Source of the DNA: Streptomyces sp. SJL17-4
Lineage (GTDB): Bacteria > Actinomycetota > Actinomycetes > Streptomycetales > Streptomycetaceae
Direction of reading: 5' to 3'
Assembly (NCBI RefSeq): GCF_036826855.1
Contig: NZ_CP104578.1
Location: forward strand, 372,001 to 436,000
Length of the DNA: 64,000 bases
In this document: piece after piece, positions 23,556 through 32,604 of the stretch
Position numbering within the stretch: position 1 is the stretch's first letter
Layout: each line of letters opens with the position of its first letter
Translations under genes and position numbers: made by a program
Notes under the pieces: generated by a model
The model's database searches: none
What the model was told of the DNA's origin: nothing
The model's input: only the letters and a program-made list of their open reading frames with translations

Positions 23556-25544
23556 TCAGGCCCCCTTTCCTACGGGTTCACGGCGCTGCGTCGGCGGGGT
23601 GACGCGGTCGAGCATCAGGCCGAGGCAGACGATCGCCGCGCCCGCGACCAGACCGGTCGCCAGGTCGCCCTGGGCGAGGCCGAACACCGCGTCGTAACCG
23701 AGCGCACCGCCGCCCACGAGGCCGCCGATGACGACGACGGCGAGGACGAGCACCACGCCCTGGTTGACGGCGAGCAGCAGCGCGGGCCGGGCCAGCGGCA
23801 GTTGGACCTGGAACAGCTGCTGCCGTCCGGTCGCGCCCATCGAGCGCGAGGACTCCATCGCGGCCGGGTCGACCCCACGTACGCCCTGGGCCGTGATCCG
23901 TACGACGGCGGGCAGCGCGTAGACCACGGCGGCGGCGACCGCCGGGGCGCGGCCCACACCGAACAGGGCGACCACCGGAATCAGATACACGAACTGCGGC
24001 ATCGTCTGGAAGACGTCGAGCACCGGACGCAGGGCGCGGCCCAGGCGGGTGCTGCGGGCCGCGGCGATGCCGAGCGCGCAGCCGAGCAGCAGCGTCACGG
24101 CCACGGCGGCCAGCACCTGGGACAGCGTGTCGAGCGCCGGGTCCCAGACGCCGAGCACACCGATCGCGGCCATCGCCAGGACGGCGGTCACGGCGGTGCG
24201 CCACGTGCCGATGAACAGGGCGAGGGCGCCGACGGCCAGCAGGACCGCCCACCAGGGCAGCCACTGCAGGCCGTCGCGCAGGGGGTTGAGGACCCAGGTG
24301 GTGAGCCGCCCCGCCCAGTCGGCGGTACCGCCGACGAGGGGCACGCCGGAGTAGAGGTGGGCGGTCATCCAGTCGACGGCCGCGTTGACGGGCTGGGCGA
24401 TGTCGACCGTCCACGGGTCGGGCCAGGTGAGCCGGTCGGACAGGCGGCCGGCGACGGCGACGACGGCGGTCGCCACGAGAGCGACGGCCCAGCCGAGCCG
24501 GGACCGGCGGGCCGGAGCCGTACCGATCCGCTCCCCCGCCGCCGCGGTGACCCGGTCGAGGACGATGGCGAGCAGCACGATCGGCACACCGGCGGCGAGG
24601 GCGGCACCGACATCGACGGAGGCCAGCGCCTGGTAGACACGGTCGCCGAGACCGCCCGCGCCGATGACGGACGCGATGACGGCCATGCCGAGCGCCATCA
24701 TGATCGACTGGTTGACGCCGAGCAGGAGCTCCTTGCGGGCCAGCGGCAGCCGGGCGGTAAGCAGCCGCTGCCTGCCGGTGGCGCCGAGGGACTCGGCCGC
24801 CTCCATGACGCCGGCGTCCGCGCCGCGCAGCCCGAGCGCGGTGAGCCGGGCCATGGGCGGGGCGGCGTAGACGACGGTCGCGAGGACGGCCGCGGGCACG
24901 CCGATGCCGAAGACGAGGACGACGGGCAGGAGGTACGCGAAGGCCGGCAGCACCTGCATGGTGTCGAGGACCGGCCGGAGGGCGCGGTTCATCCGGTCCG
25001 ACAGGCCGGCGGCCAGGCCGAGGACTCCTCCGAGCAGCACGGACGCGGCGACGGCGACGACCATCAGGGCGAGCGTCTGCATGGTGGGCACCCACATGCC
25101 GAGCAGCCCGCACACCGCGAAGGCGGTGACGGAGGTCAGCGCGAGGCGGACGCCCGCGACGCGCCAGGCCAGCAGCCCGGCGGCGGCGGTGACGCCGGCC
25201 CAGCCGAGGGCGAGCAGCAGCAGGTACACCGCGCGGACGGACACGACGACGACGTTGCTGACGTGCCCGAGGAAGTGGAGGAAGAGCGGGTGGCCGTCGC
25301 GGTTGTCGATGATCCAGTCGCTGGTGCGCTCCAGCGGCCCGGACACGTCGACGGCGAGCGACGCGGGCCAGCTGCCGCCGCCCAGGAGGACGGTTCCGAG
25401 GACGAGCGCGACGGCCGCGCCGGCGCCGATCAGCCCGCCACGGTGGCGCGCGAGCGCGCGCAGCGCACCGGGCGCGGCGTCGGACGCGGCGGAGGTGGTG
25501 GTGGTGGTGGGGCGGGGAGGAGCGGGAGTGACGGTGGCGGTCAT
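23556..25544 (-). CDS. proW: Glycine betaine ABC transporter permease, two permease domains fused
   Basis: The 662-residue protein is about twice the usual length of a ProW permease because it contains two homologous permease domains in tandem. Each half has an EAA loop: MEAAESLGATGRQRLLTARL in the first and MESSRSMGATGRQQLFQVQL in the second, each followed by PLAR..LLLGVNQ-like segments. About a dozen membrane segments are evident, with a soluble linker near the middle. The fusion would supply both halves of the membrane channel in one chain. The ATG at 25544 overlaps the stop of a 36-codon ORF (ATGA), which supports this start over longer in-frame options. Confidence 0.85.
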   Translation of the reverse strand: MTATVTPAPPRPTTTTTSAASDAAPGALRALARHRGGLIGAGAAVALVLGTVLLGGGSWPASLAVDVSGPLERTSDWIIDNRDGHPLFLHFLGHVSNVVVVSVRAVYLLLLALGWAGVTAAAGLLAWRVAGVRLALTSVTAFAVCGLLGMWVPTMQTLALMVVAVAASVLLGGVLGLAAGLSDRMNRALRPVLDTMQVLPAFAYLLPVVLVFGIGVPAAVLATVVYAAPPMARLTALGLRGADAGVMEAAESLGATGRQRLLTARLPLARKELLLGVNQSIMMALGMAVIASVIGAGGLGDRVYQALASVDVGAALAAGVPIVLLAIVLDRVTAAAGERIGTAPARRSRLGWAVALVATAVVAVAGRLSDRLTWPDPWTVDIAQPVNAAVDWMTAHLYSGVPLVGGTADWAGRLTTWVLNPLRDGLQWLPWWAVLLAVGALALFIGTWRTAVTAVLAMAAIGVLGVWDPALDTLSQVLAAVAVTLLLGCALGIAAARSTRLGRALRPVLDVFQTMPQFVYLIPVVALFGVGRAPAVAAAVVYALPAVVRITAQGVRGVDPAAMESSRSMGATGRQQLFQVQLPLARPALLLAVNQGVVLVLAVVVIGGLVGGGALGYDAVFGLAQGDLATGLVAGAAIVCLGLMLDRVTPPTQRREPVGKGA

Positions 25545-25651
25545 CGGCCCCACCGCCCCATGGCGTCGGGGGCGGGGGCGCCGCGGCGCGGCGCCGGGTT
25601 CGCGGCACCGGTCGTGCCGCCCGGCGGCGGCCAGGTCGTATGGGCGTACAT
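25541..25651 (-). CDS. Possible 36-residue peptide coupled between proV and proW
   Basis: The stop of the ATPase gene overlaps an ATG (TGATG at 25651), which opens a 36-codon frame whose own stop overlaps the ATG of the permease gene (ATGA at 25541-25544). The product is rich in Pro, Gly, Ala and Arg, with [12 protein letters not shown] at its start and no hydrophobic helix. The double coupling suggests that ribosomes pass through it, either to make a peptide or to keep the permease translated. The codon bias of this genome makes such frames easy to produce by chance. Confidence 0.4.
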   Translation of the reverse strand: MYAHTTWPPPGGTTGAANPAPRRGAPAPDAMGRWGR

Positions 25652-26724
25652 CAGGCCACCGCCTTTCCCGTCGCGGCCGGGACCCCGGCGACGACACCGA
25701 GGAGTCCCGCGTGGTCGACCACGCCGAGGCAGCGGCCGTCCTCGACGACCCGGGCGTTCACTCCCGTGCGGGCGACGGCCTCGATGGCCTCGTGGACGGT
25801 GGCGCTCGGGGCGAGCGCGGGGCCGGCGTCGCGCTCGTCGGCGAGCGCGGGGCGCATCGCCGAGCGGACGGTCAGCACCTGCTCGCGCGGTACGTCCCGT
25901 ACGAAGTCCCTGACGTAGTCGTCGGCGGGGGCGCCCACGATCTCCTCGGGCGTGCCGAGCTGCACGATCCGGCCGTCGCGCATCAGCGCGATGCGGTCGC
26001 CGAGCTTCAGCGCCTCGCTCAGGTCGTGGGTGATGAAGACCATCGTGCGGCCCTCCTCCCGGTGCAGGCGGACGACCTCCTCCTGCATGTCCCGGCGGAT
26101 GAGCGGGTCGAGGGCGCTGAACGGCTCGTCGAACAGCAGGACTTCGGGGTCCACGGCGAGCGCGCGGGCCAGTCCGACCCGCTGCTGCTGGCCACCGGAC
26201 AGCTGGCTCGGCCTGCGGTGCTCCATGCCCTCCAGACCGACCTTGGTGATGAACTCGGCGGCGCGTTCGCGCCGTTCGCCGCGTCCCACGCCCTGGATCT
26301 CCAGCCCGTACGCGACGTTGTCGAGCACCGTCCGGTGCGGGAGCAGCCCGAAGTGCTGGAAGACCATCGCCGCCCGGTGGCGGCGCAGCTCGCGGAGCCG
26401 GCCGGTGTCCATGGACAGCACGTCCTCGCCGTCGATGGAGACGGTGCCCGACGTCGGCTCGATGAGCCGGGTCAGGCAGCGGACGAGCGTCGACTTGCCC
26501 GAGCCCGAGAGGCCCATGACGACGAAGACCTCGCCCTTGCGGACGTCGAAGGAGACGTCGCGGACGGCGGCGGTGCAGCCGGTGCGCTCGCGCAGCTCCG
26601 AGGCGGCGAGTGAGGCGAGCTCCTCGTCGGCCGGCACGCGGTCGGCCTTCGGGCCGAAGACCTTCCACAGGTCGCGTACGGAGAAGACGGGCTCGGCGGT
26701 GTCCTGGGTCACGGTGCTGTTCAT
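25651..26724 (-). CDS. proV: Glycine betaine/proline ABC transporter ATP-binding protein
   Basis: The 357-residue protein has the ABC ATPase motifs Walker [10 protein letters not shown] at residues 71-79, the signature LSGGQQQR, Walker [15 protein letters not shown] and the switch histidine in VFITHD. A C-terminal region of about 100 residues ([43 protein letters not shown]) is a CBS-domain pair fragment, which in this family senses ionic strength. The N-terminal helix before the ATPase core (about residues 25-50) is also typical of ProV/OpuAA. The ATG overlaps the stop of betA (ATGA). Confidence 0.9.
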   Translation of the reverse strand: MNSTVTQDTAEPVFSVRDLWKVFGPKADRVPADEELASLAASELRERTGCTAAVRDVSFDVRKGEVFVVMGLSGSGKSTLVRCLTRLIEPTSGTVSIDGEDVLSMDTGRLRELRRHRAAMVFQHFGLLPHRTVLDNVAYGLEIQGVGRGERRERAAEFITKVGLEGMEHRRPSQLSGGQQQRVGLARALAVDPEVLLFDEPFSALDPLIRRDMQEEVVRLHREEGRTMVFITHDLSEALKLGDRIALMRDGRIVQLGTPEEIVGAPADDYVRDFVRDVPREQVLTVRSAMRPALADERDAGPALAPSATVHEAIEAVARTGVNARVVEDGRCLGVVDHAGLLGVVAGVPAATGKAVA

Positions 26725-28247
26725 CGTCGGGTGCCTCCCAGCAGGTCCACGCATTTCTCGCCGACCATGAGCACGCCGATCATCGGGTTGACGGCGGTCA
26801 TGGTCGGGAAGACGGACGCGTCGGCGATCCGGATGTTGTCGAGGCCCCGGATCCTCAGATCGGGTGCGACGACGGCGAGTTCGTCGTCGACGGCGCCCAT
26901 CCGGCAGGTGCCGGCCGGGTGGTAGACGGTGTGCGCGACGTGGCGGGCGTACGCGCTGAGCTCCTCGTCGGAGGTGACCTCGGGTCCCGGGCACACCTCG
27001 CGCTTCAGCCATCCGGCCAGCGGTTCGCTCGCCGCGATCTCCCGGGCGATGCGGATGCCGTCGACGAGGGTCCGGCCGTCGTAGTCGTCCTCGTCGGTGA
27101 AGTAGCGGAAGTCGAGGGCGGGCTTGACCTCGGGGTCGGCGCTCGTGAGGTAGAGCCGGCCGCGGCTGCGCGGCTTGGGGATGTTCGGGGTCATCGACAC
27201 GCCGTGCGCGGGCCGTTCGTAGCCGATCCGCTCCGGGTTGTCGGTGAAGGGGATCTGGTAGAAGTGGAACATCAGGTCCGGCCCCTGGGACTCCGGGTCG
27301 CGGCGGACGAAGAGCCCGGCGTCGGAGTCCATCGCGGAGTTCTCCGGGATGGGGCCGTGGGTCTCCCACACGATGACCGACTCGGGGTGGTCGAGCAGGT
27401 TCTCGCCGACGCCCGGCAGGTCGTGTACGACGGGGATGCCGAGCTTCTCCAGGTCGGCGCGCGGTCCGATGCCGGAGTGCAGCAGCAGGCGCGGGGTGTC
27501 CACGGCGCCCGCGCACACCAGGACCTCGCGCCGGGCGCGTACGACGTGCTCCGTGCCCTCCTTGGTGCGGATGTGCACCCCGGTGGCGCGGGTGCCTTCG
27601 AGTTCGAGGCGGTACGCCCAGGTCTCCAGGGCGATGTGGAGGTTCGGCCGGTCCAGGAACGGGTGCAGATAGGCGACCGAGGCGGAGGACCGCTTGTTGT
27701 TCTCGGGGTGGTAGGCGAGGTCGAAGAAGCCGACGCCCTCGTGGAAGGGCTGCCGGTTGAAGCCCTCGACGCGCGGGACGCCGAGCGCGGTCTGCGCCGC
27801 GTCGACGAAGTCCCGGGCTATCGCGTTCCGGTCGGCCTCGTCGACGGGGACGATGTTGTTGCGCAGCCGGGCGAAGTAGGGGTCCATCGCCGCCGCGTCC
27901 CACCCCTCGGCACCCGCCTCGGCCCACTCGTCCCAGTCGGAGGGAAGGGGCTTGAACGCGATGAGGGTGTTGTGCGAGGAGCAGCCGCCGAGGACCCGGG
28001 CGCGGCTGTGGCGGATGTACGAGTTGCCGCGCGGCTGCTCGGTGGTGGGGTAGTCGTAGTCCAGCTCGCCGCCGAGCAGGCCCATCCAGCGGCGCAGGGT
28101 GAGGACGTCGTCGCGGCCGACGTCGCTGGGGCCGCCCTCGATGACGGCGACGGTGACGTCCGGGTTCTCGGTCAGCCGGGAGGCGATCACCGAACCGGCG
28201 GTGCCGCCGCCGACGACGACGTAGTCGTAGACGTGCTGGTCGTTCAT
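26721..28247 (-). CDS. betA: Choline dehydrogenase / GMC oxidoreductase
   Basis: The 508-residue flavoprotein belongs to the GMC family. The dinucleotide-binding motif [17 protein letters not shown] is at the N-terminus, [10 protein letters not shown] contacts the flavin, and the catalytic His lies in [16 protein letters not shown] with a second conserved block [17 protein letters not shown] at the C-terminus. In this operon it is best read as the enzyme that oxidises choline to betaine aldehyde; GMC enzymes for other alcohols share these motifs. Start and stop overlap the neighbouring genes by four bases each, so it is tightly coupled to betB and proV. Confidence 0.85.
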   Translation of the reverse strand: MNDQHVYDYVVVGGGTAGSVIASRLTENPDVTVAVIEGGPSDVGRDDVLTLRRWMGLLGGELDYDYPTTEQPRGNSYIRHSRARVLGGCSSHNTLIAFKPLPSDWDEWAEAGAEGWDAAAMDPYFARLRNNIVPVDEADRNAIARDFVDAAQTALGVPRVEGFNRQPFHEGVGFFDLAYHPENNKRSSASVAYLHPFLDRPNLHIALETWAYRLELEGTRATGVHIRTKEGTEHVVRARREVLVCAGAVDTPRLLLHSGIGPRADLEKLGIPVVHDLPGVGENLLDHPESVIVWETHGPIPENSAMDSDAGLFVRRDPESQGPDLMFHFYQIPFTDNPERIGYERPAHGVSMTPNIPKPRSRGRLYLTSADPEVKPALDFRYFTDEDDYDGRTLVDGIRIAREIAASEPLAGWLKREVCPGPEVTSDEELSAYARHVAHTVYHPAGTCRMGAVDDELAVVAPDLRIRGLDNIRIADASVFPTMTAVNPMIGVLMVGEKCVDLLGGTRR

Positions 28248-29752
28248 GCCCGGTCCTTCGCCGTGGTGCCCGCGAACCAGCGCACGGGGCGCGGAGCGAG
28301 GTTCTGGTAGATGTGCTTGGCCTCGCGGTATTCGGCGAGGCCGCTGGGGCCCAGTTCGCGGCCGATGCCGGACTTTCCGAAGCCGCCCCATTCCGCCTGC
28401 GGCAGGTAGGGGTGGAAGTCGTTGATCCAGACGGTGCCGTGGCGCAGCCGTGCCGCGACGCGCCGGGCGCGGTCCTCGTCGGAGGTCCACACCGCTCCGG
28501 CGAGGCCGTACTCGGTGTCGTTGGCGAGGGTGACGGCCTCCTCCTCGGTGCGGAAGGTCTCGACGGTGAGGACGGGGCCGAAGATCTCCTCACGGACGAC
28601 GCGCATGCCGCGGTGGCACCGGTCGAGGACGGTGGGCCGGTAGAAGTAGCCGGGACCGGCGGGCCGCTCGCCGCCCGCCCGCAGGACCGCACCCTCGCCG
28701 AGGGCGGAGGCCACGTACTCCTCGGTCCTCGCCACCTGGGCGGCGGAGACCAGCGGGCCGCACTCGACGCCCTCGTCGGTGCCGCGGCCGAGCCGGATCA
28801 GTTCGGCGCGGCGGGCGAGCTCGGCGACGAAACGCCCGCGCAGTGACTCCTCGACGATGAGGCGGGAGCCGGCGGAGCAGACCTGGCCGCTGTGGATGAA
28901 GGCGGCGTTGAGCGCCTGGTCGACGGCGGTGTCGAAGCCCTCCGGCGTCGAACAGGCATCGGCGAACACGACGTTGGGGTTCTTTCCGCCCAGTTCGAGG
29001 GCGACCTTCTTCACGCTGTCGGCGGCGGCCTTGGCGACCTTCGTGCCGCTGACGAGACCACCGGTGAACGAGACCAGGTCGACGTCGTGGTGCTCGGCGA
29101 GCCGGGCGCCGACGGTGTGACCGGGGCCGGTGACGATGTTGGCCGCGCCGAGCGGCAGTCCGGCCTCCAGGAGCAGTTCGACGAGTACGACGGTGCTCAG
29201 CGGGGTGATCTCGCTGGGCTTGATCACGAAGGTGTTGCCGGCGGCGAGGGCGGGCGCGATCTTCCAGCTGGCCTGGAGCAGCGGGTAGTTCCACGGCGTG
29301 ATCAGGGCGCACACCCCGACGGGCTCGTGCACGACGACGCTGCGGATGTCGTTCGAACCGGCGTCGACGACCCGCCCGCCGTCCTCCTTCTCGACGAGGT
29401 CGGCGAAGTAGCGGAAGGCGTCGCGGACGCAGTCGACGTCGACGCGGCCCTCCTCCAGCGTCTTGCCCGCGTCCTGGCTCTCCAGGGCGCCGATCCGCTC
29501 GCGGTCGCGCTCAAGCAGGTCTGCGACCCGTCGCAGCAGGGCGGCCCGCTCGGCGACCGGCGTACGCGGCCAGGAACCGTCGTCGAAAGCGGCTCGTGCC
29601 GCGGTCACGGCGTCGTCGGTGTCCTGGACACCGCCCTCCGCGACGACCGCGAAGGCGGTCTCGTCGACGGGGTCGATGATCTCGCGTGTGGCACCGGACA
29701 GGGCTGCGCGCCACTCTCCGCCCACATGGATGGTCTGTTGTGCTGCCGTCAC
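28244..29752 (-). CDS. betB: Betaine aldehyde dehydrogenase
   Basis: The 502-residue protein is an NAD(P)+ aldehyde dehydrogenase. The catalytic cysteine is in SGQVCSAGS, the general base glutamate in LELGGKNPN, and the cofactor region is [13 protein letters not shown]. The family as a whole accepts many aldehydes; the position ahead of the choline dehydrogenase and a betaine transporter argues for betaine aldehyde, giving glycine betaine as osmoprotectant. It is the first gene of the operon. The GTG start at 29752 has AAAGG upstream. The intergenic region to the divergent DUF1232 gene is 153 bases and must hold both promoters. Confidence 0.85.
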   Translation of the reverse strand: MTAAQQTIHVGGEWRAALSGATREIIDPVDETAFAVVAEGGVQDTDDAVTAARAAFDDGSWPRTPVAERAALLRRVADLLERDRERIGALESQDAGKTLEEGRVDVDCVRDAFRYFADLVEKEDGGRVVDAGSNDIRSVVVHEPVGVCALITPWNYPLLQASWKIAPALAAGNTFVIKPSEITPLSTVVLVELLLEAGLPLGAANIVTGPGHTVGARLAEHHDVDLVSFTGGLVSGTKVAKAAADSVKKVALELGGKNPNVVFADACSTPEGFDTAVDQALNAAFIHSGQVCSAGSRLIVEESLRGRFVAELARRAELIRLGRGTDEGVECGPLVSAAQVARTEEYVASALGEGAVLRAGGERPAGPGYFYRPTVLDRCHRGMRVVREEIFGPVLTVETFRTEEEAVTLANDTEYGLAGAVWTSDEDRARRVAARLRHGTVWINDFHPYLPQAEWGGFGKSGIGRELGPSGLAEYREAKHIYQNLAPRPVRWFAGTTAKDRA

Positions 29753-29871
29753 GTCGCGTATGGCCTTTCGTTCCTCTGAGTCCCCCTGCCGGTATCACCG
29801 GCGGTTCGGCCGCCTGCCCCGGCTTCTCGGATCCATGCGCGATGCGTTGCGGAGAGTGTTCCTCGTCACGC

Positions 29872-29900
29872 TTGAAGCAGGAGTAAACAGGGCATATCGA
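29872..29900 (+). promoter_or_regulatory. Possible promoter of the DUF1232 gene
   Basis: TTGAAG at 29872-29877 is separated by 17 bases from TATCGA at 29895-29900, five bases before the ATG. If used, the transcript would have almost no leader. The -10 box is imperfect. Confidence 0.35.
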
Positions 29901-29905
29901 GCAGC

Positions 29906-30274
29906 ATGGACAGCAGCACCCTCTGGCTCGTCGCGGTCGTGGTTCTCCTGCTCGCGGTGGCCGGATGCGCGGCCGTGCTGCTCGTACGCGTCTTCCGGGC
30001 GCGGCGGCTGCTGAGGGACGCCGGTGTCCCGCTCCAGTCCAAGGCCCTGTTCTGGGCGGCGGTGGTGTACACGATCTCGCCGGTCGACCTGATCCCGGAC
30101 CCCGTCTACCTGGACGACATCGGCGTCCTCCTGATCGCCCTGCGGGCCCTGCACGCCGCGGCCGCCCGAAGCGGGGCGGACACCGAGGTCATGCCTGCAG
30201 GCATGCCCACAGGCATGCCCACGGGCTCGGATGCCTCGATCAGTGGTCCGAGCGGCGTGCCTCCGCGTCCTTGA
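29906..30274 (+). CDS. DUF1232 (YkvA-like) small membrane protein
   Basis: The 122-residue protein has an N-terminal membrane segment (LWLVAVVVLLLAVAGCAAVLL) and the DUF1232 core KALFWAAVVYTISPVDLIPD followed by DIGVLLIALRALH, the hallmark of this family of unknown role. The C-terminal tail is unusual: PAGMPTGMPTG is encoded by repeated DNA that includes a perfect 16-base palindrome. Its last 35 bases overlap the end of the convergent MFS gene. Confidence 0.75.
   Translation: MDSSTLWLVAVVVLLLAVAGCAAVLLVRVFRARRLLRDAGVPLQSKALFWAAVVYTISPVDLIPDPVYLDDIGVLLIALRALHAAAARSGADTEVMPAGMPTGMPTGSDASISGPSGVPPRP
30190..30205. repeat. Perfect 16-base palindrome inside a coding region
   Basis: CATGCCTGCAGGCATG reads the same on both strands. 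It lies in the repetitive 3' part of the DUF1232 gene, about 35 bases beyond the stop of the convergent MFS gene, so it could end transcription of that gene or bind a dimeric protein. It may also be a by-product of the GMPTGMP repeat. Confidence 0.5.
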
Positions 30275-31406
30275 CCGCGCGTTCCGCCGCCAGGTGCCAG
30301 AGCAGGGTGAGGGCGGTCACGCCGGCTGCCGCGAGTCCCAGTTCGGCCGGGGCGAGCCCCAGCCACTCCTGTGCCATACCGCCCAGTCCACCGCCGAGGG
30401 CGACGCCGATGTAGAGGGCGGAGGAGTTGAGGCCGAGCAGGACCGGCGCGGCGGCGGGACCGAGGGCGATGAGCCGGTGCTGTTGGGGGACGACGACGAT
30501 GCCGACGGTCACCCCCCAGGCGACCGCCCAGACCAGGGTGGAGCCGAGGGTGCGGGTCGCCGGCAGGGTGAGGGCGAGGGCGAGCGCCGCGAGCGCGAGG
30601 GCGGCGGTGAGGACACGGGCGGAGTCGTACCGGTCGACCAGGCGTCCGGCGGCGATGTTCCCCGCGAGGGTGCCGACGCCCCAGGCCAGCAGGATCAGAG
30701 TGAGGAGCCGTCCGTTGCCATCGGTGGCGTCCAGCAGGGCCGGGGCGATGTAGGTGTAGAGGGTGTAGGTGCCGAGGAAGGCGAGGGAGGTGACCGCCAG
30801 CAGTGCCAGGACTCGGCCCTGCTTGAGCGGGCGCAGGCGGTCCGGCAGGGAGGAGGCGGGGAGCGTCACTCCGGGGAGAGCGACGGCGATGCCCACGCCG
30901 GCCAGCAAGCCGATCCCGACGACGGCCCACAGGGTGATGCGCCAGTCGGTGCCGCCGACCAGTATGCCGAGTGGCAGCCCCAGCGCGGTCGCCGAGGTCA
31001 GGCCGCCCAGCACGAAGGCGAGCGCCCGGCCGCGGTGTTGCGGTGGAGCGATGGCGGCCGCGGTGCTGGACGCCGCGGAGGTGATGACGCCCGCTCCCAC
31101 GGCGGTGATGATCCGAGCGGCCATCACCAGCTCGTAGCTGGTGCCCAGGGCGGTGGCGGCGTTGCCGATCACGAAGACGGTCAGGGCGATCAACAGCGCC
31201 GAACGCCGGTTCAGACCGCTGGTGAGGGCCCCCGTCACCGGCGCCGACAACGCCAGCGTCAGTGCGAAGGCCGTCACTAATTGACCGGCCGCCGCAGTGG
31301 AGACGTCCAGGTCGGCCGCTATGGCGGGAAGCAGGCCCGCGATCACGTAGCCGTCGGTGCCGACGGCGAATGTCGCCGCGGCCAGAGGGAGAAGTCGTTT
31401 CAGCAC
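30240..31406 (-). CDS. MFS exporter (contains a TTA codon)
   Basis: The 388-residue protein has twelve predicted membrane segments and the features of drug/metabolite proton antiporters of the major facilitator superfamily: TFAVGTDGYVIAGLLPAIA in helix 1, the loop TSGLNRRSALL and AVGAGVITSAASSTAAAIAP in helix 5. The GTG start at 31406 has GGAAAGG upstream. Codon 43 is TTA (31278-31280), suggesting bldA-dependent expression. It is divergent from an ArsR-type regulator gene across a strong inverted repeat, so it is probably repressed by that protein and induced by the exported compound, which is unknown. Confidence 0.85.
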   Translation of the reverse strand: MLKRLLPLAAATFAVGTDGYVIAGLLPAIAADLDVSTAAAGQLVTAFALTLALSAPVTGALTSGLNRRSALLIALTVFVIGNAATALGTSYELVMAARIITAVGAGVITSAASSTAAAIAPPQHRGRALAFVLGGLTSATALGLPLGILVGGTDWRITLWAVVGIGLLAGVGIAVALPGVTLPASSLPDRLRPLKQGRVLALLAVTSLAFLGTYTLYTYIAPALLDATDGNGRLLTLILLAWGVGTLAGNIAAGRLVDRYDSARVLTAALALAALALALTLPATRTLGSTLVWAVAWGVTVGIVVVPQQHRLIALGPAAAPVLLGLNSSALYIGVALGGGLGGMAQEWLGLAPAELGLAAAGVTALTLLWHLAAERAVKDAEARRSDH

Positions 31407-31462
31407 GAAGTGCGCCGCCTTTCCGGAGCCCTGCGGAGGTGGGTGGGCAGCACGATAGACAA

Positions 31463-31503
31463 ATACATGGATGCTTGTCCATGTATCAATGAATCACTAG
31501 GCT
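31463..31503 (+). promoter_or_regulatory. Operator and promoter between MFS and ArsR-type genes
   Basis: ATACATGGA at 31463-31471 and TCCATGTAT at 31478-31486 form a perfect inverted repeat around six bases. A promoter for the regulator overlaps it: TTGTCC at 31475-31480, 17 bases, then TAGGCT at 31498-31503. Binding to the repeat would block the regulator's own promoter and probably the divergent MFS promoter. Confidence 0.7.
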
Positions 31504-31532
31504 GGGCTCCAGACACCGACGGAAGGAGAGCC

Positions 31533-31856
31533 ATGCGCGAGGTGTCCCAGCCGGCGACCGAGGCGATCCGCATCGTGGATGTGCTGCGCGCACTGGCCGA
31601 TCCCGTGCGGCTCGACATCGTCCAACGGCTCGCCGTGACCGGCGAGGAGAGCTGCAATGCCATCGGCGAAGACCTGGACGTCCACCAGACCACGCTGTCC
31701 CACCACTACCGCGTACTCCGCGAGGCGGGCGTCACCTGGACCACCGTCCAGGGACGATCACGACTGGTACGGCTGCGCCGAAACGACCTGGACACGCTGT
31801 TCCCCGGCCTGCTGGACTCCGTACTGAACGGAGCACGCCACACACGACGGAGCTGA
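31533..31856 (+). CDS. ArsR-family winged-helix repressor
   Basis: The 107-residue protein has the ArsR pattern: ALADPVRLDIVQRLA in the first helices, DLDVHQTTLSHHYRVLREAG as recognition helix and GRSRLVRLRRNDLD as the wing. There is no obvious cysteine metal site beyond a single Cys in EESCNAIG, so the inducer is more likely organic than a metal. The ATG at 31533 has GGAAGGAGAG upstream. It is divergent from the MFS exporter and both promoters surround a perfect inverted repeat, so it likely represses the exporter and itself. Confidence 0.85.
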   Translation: MREVSQPATEAIRIVDVLRALADPVRLDIVQRLAVTGEESCNAIGEDLDVHQTTLSHHYRVLREAGVTWTTVQGRSRLVRLRRNDLDTLFPGLLDSVLNGARHTRRS

Positions 31857-31892
31857 GGCGCCCGGCGGGGACCGCTGCCCGTCAGGCGCCTC
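31855..31892. terminator. Stem-loop between convergent ArsR and FMN reductase genes
   Basis: GAGGCGCC at 31855-31862 pairs with GGCGCCTC at 31885-31892 around a 22-base loop that has internal pairing. It starts at the last base of the regulator's stop codon and lies before the end of the convergent gene. Confidence 0.55.
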
Positions 31893-31908
31893 TCCGCCGG
31901 CTCATACG

Positions 31909-32532
31909 TCACACCGGTGCGCTCTCCTCGTGCGTCTCGTACGGGAACAGCGCCGGCGGGGCCTCCCCCTCGAAGTACGTCTTCGCCCGGGCCAACGCCC
32001 GTTCGTCGGCGCGTACCTGGCCCGGTCGGGAACCGTTGCCGAGGAGGACTCCGCCGAACCGCATCCGGAGGTACGCCGCCGTGTTGTTGAGGGTGGTGGC
32101 CATGCCGTCGGCGACGGCCTCGTCCTCGTCGGACAGGGCCGCCACCGCCCACAGCGTCCGTCCCGCCATCCGCTTCTTGAAGTCCAGGCCGGGAACGCCG
32201 AGCCAGCCCGACCAGTAGTCGAGGTAGCGCTTGGTCTGGGCGGAGAGGGTGTACCAGTACAGCGGGGAGGCGATCACGATGTCGGTGGCCTCCAGGGTGG
32301 CCTCCTGCAGGGTCCGTTCGGCCTCCGACACCGGCCAGTCGCCGTCCTCGTGGCGTCCGTCCTGGAAGTCCGGCAACGGCAGCCCGTTCAGGTCGATCCA
32401 CCGCTGCGGGATGTCGGTGGGCAGGGCCTCGGCGGCGGCCCTGGCGAGTATCTCGGTGTTGCCGTCGGCGCGGGAGCTGCCGAGCACGAACAGGAAGGAG
32501 CGGTCCGCGGAACGCGGGGAATGAATGATCAT
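31909..32532 (-). CDS. NADPH-dependent FMN reductase / flavodoxin-fold protein
   Basis: The 207-residue protein has the flavodoxin-like fold: LFVLGSSRADGNTEILARAA is the phosphate-binding loop for FMN and ASPLYWYTLSAQTKRYLDYW the second flavin-contacting block. Such enzymes reduce FMN or quinones with NADPH. The ATG at 32532 lies seven bases beyond the -10 box of a MerR-type promoter, so its expression is expected to be activated by the divergent regulator. No membrane segment or signal is seen. Confidence 0.85.
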   Translation of the reverse strand: MIIHSPRSADRSFLFVLGSSRADGNTEILARAAAEALPTDIPQRWIDLNGLPLPDFQDGRHEDGDWPVSEAERTLQEATLEATDIVIASPLYWYTLSAQTKRYLDYWSGWLGVPGLDFKKRMAGRTLWAVAALSDEDEAVADGMATTLNNTAAYLRMRFGGVLLGNGSRPGQVRADERALARAKTYFEGEAPPALFPYETHEESAPV

Positions 32533-32538
32533 GGCTCG

Positions 32539-32570
32539 ACGCTAACGATTGACACTGATGTCAAGGTCAA
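32539..32570 (-). promoter_or_regulatory. MerR-type promoter with 20-base spacer
   Basis: Read on the minus strand, TTGACC (32570-32565) and TAGCGT (32544-32539) are 20 bases apart, three more than optimal, and the spacer contains the inverted repeat TTGACA-N4-TGTCAA (32549-32564). An overlong spacer with a central dyad is the hallmark of promoters that MerR proteins activate by DNA distortion. It drives the FMN reductase gene. Confidence 0.7.
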
Positions 32571-32604
32571 GTCGATCCCGGACGGGGCGGAAGGCGGAGC
32601 GGGC

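Noticed and set aside
23376..25913. 845-codon plus-strand frame across the betaine transporter genes
   Set aside because: Asp/Gly/Arg-rich repetitive composition typical of antisense frames; the transporter genes on the minus strand are certain.
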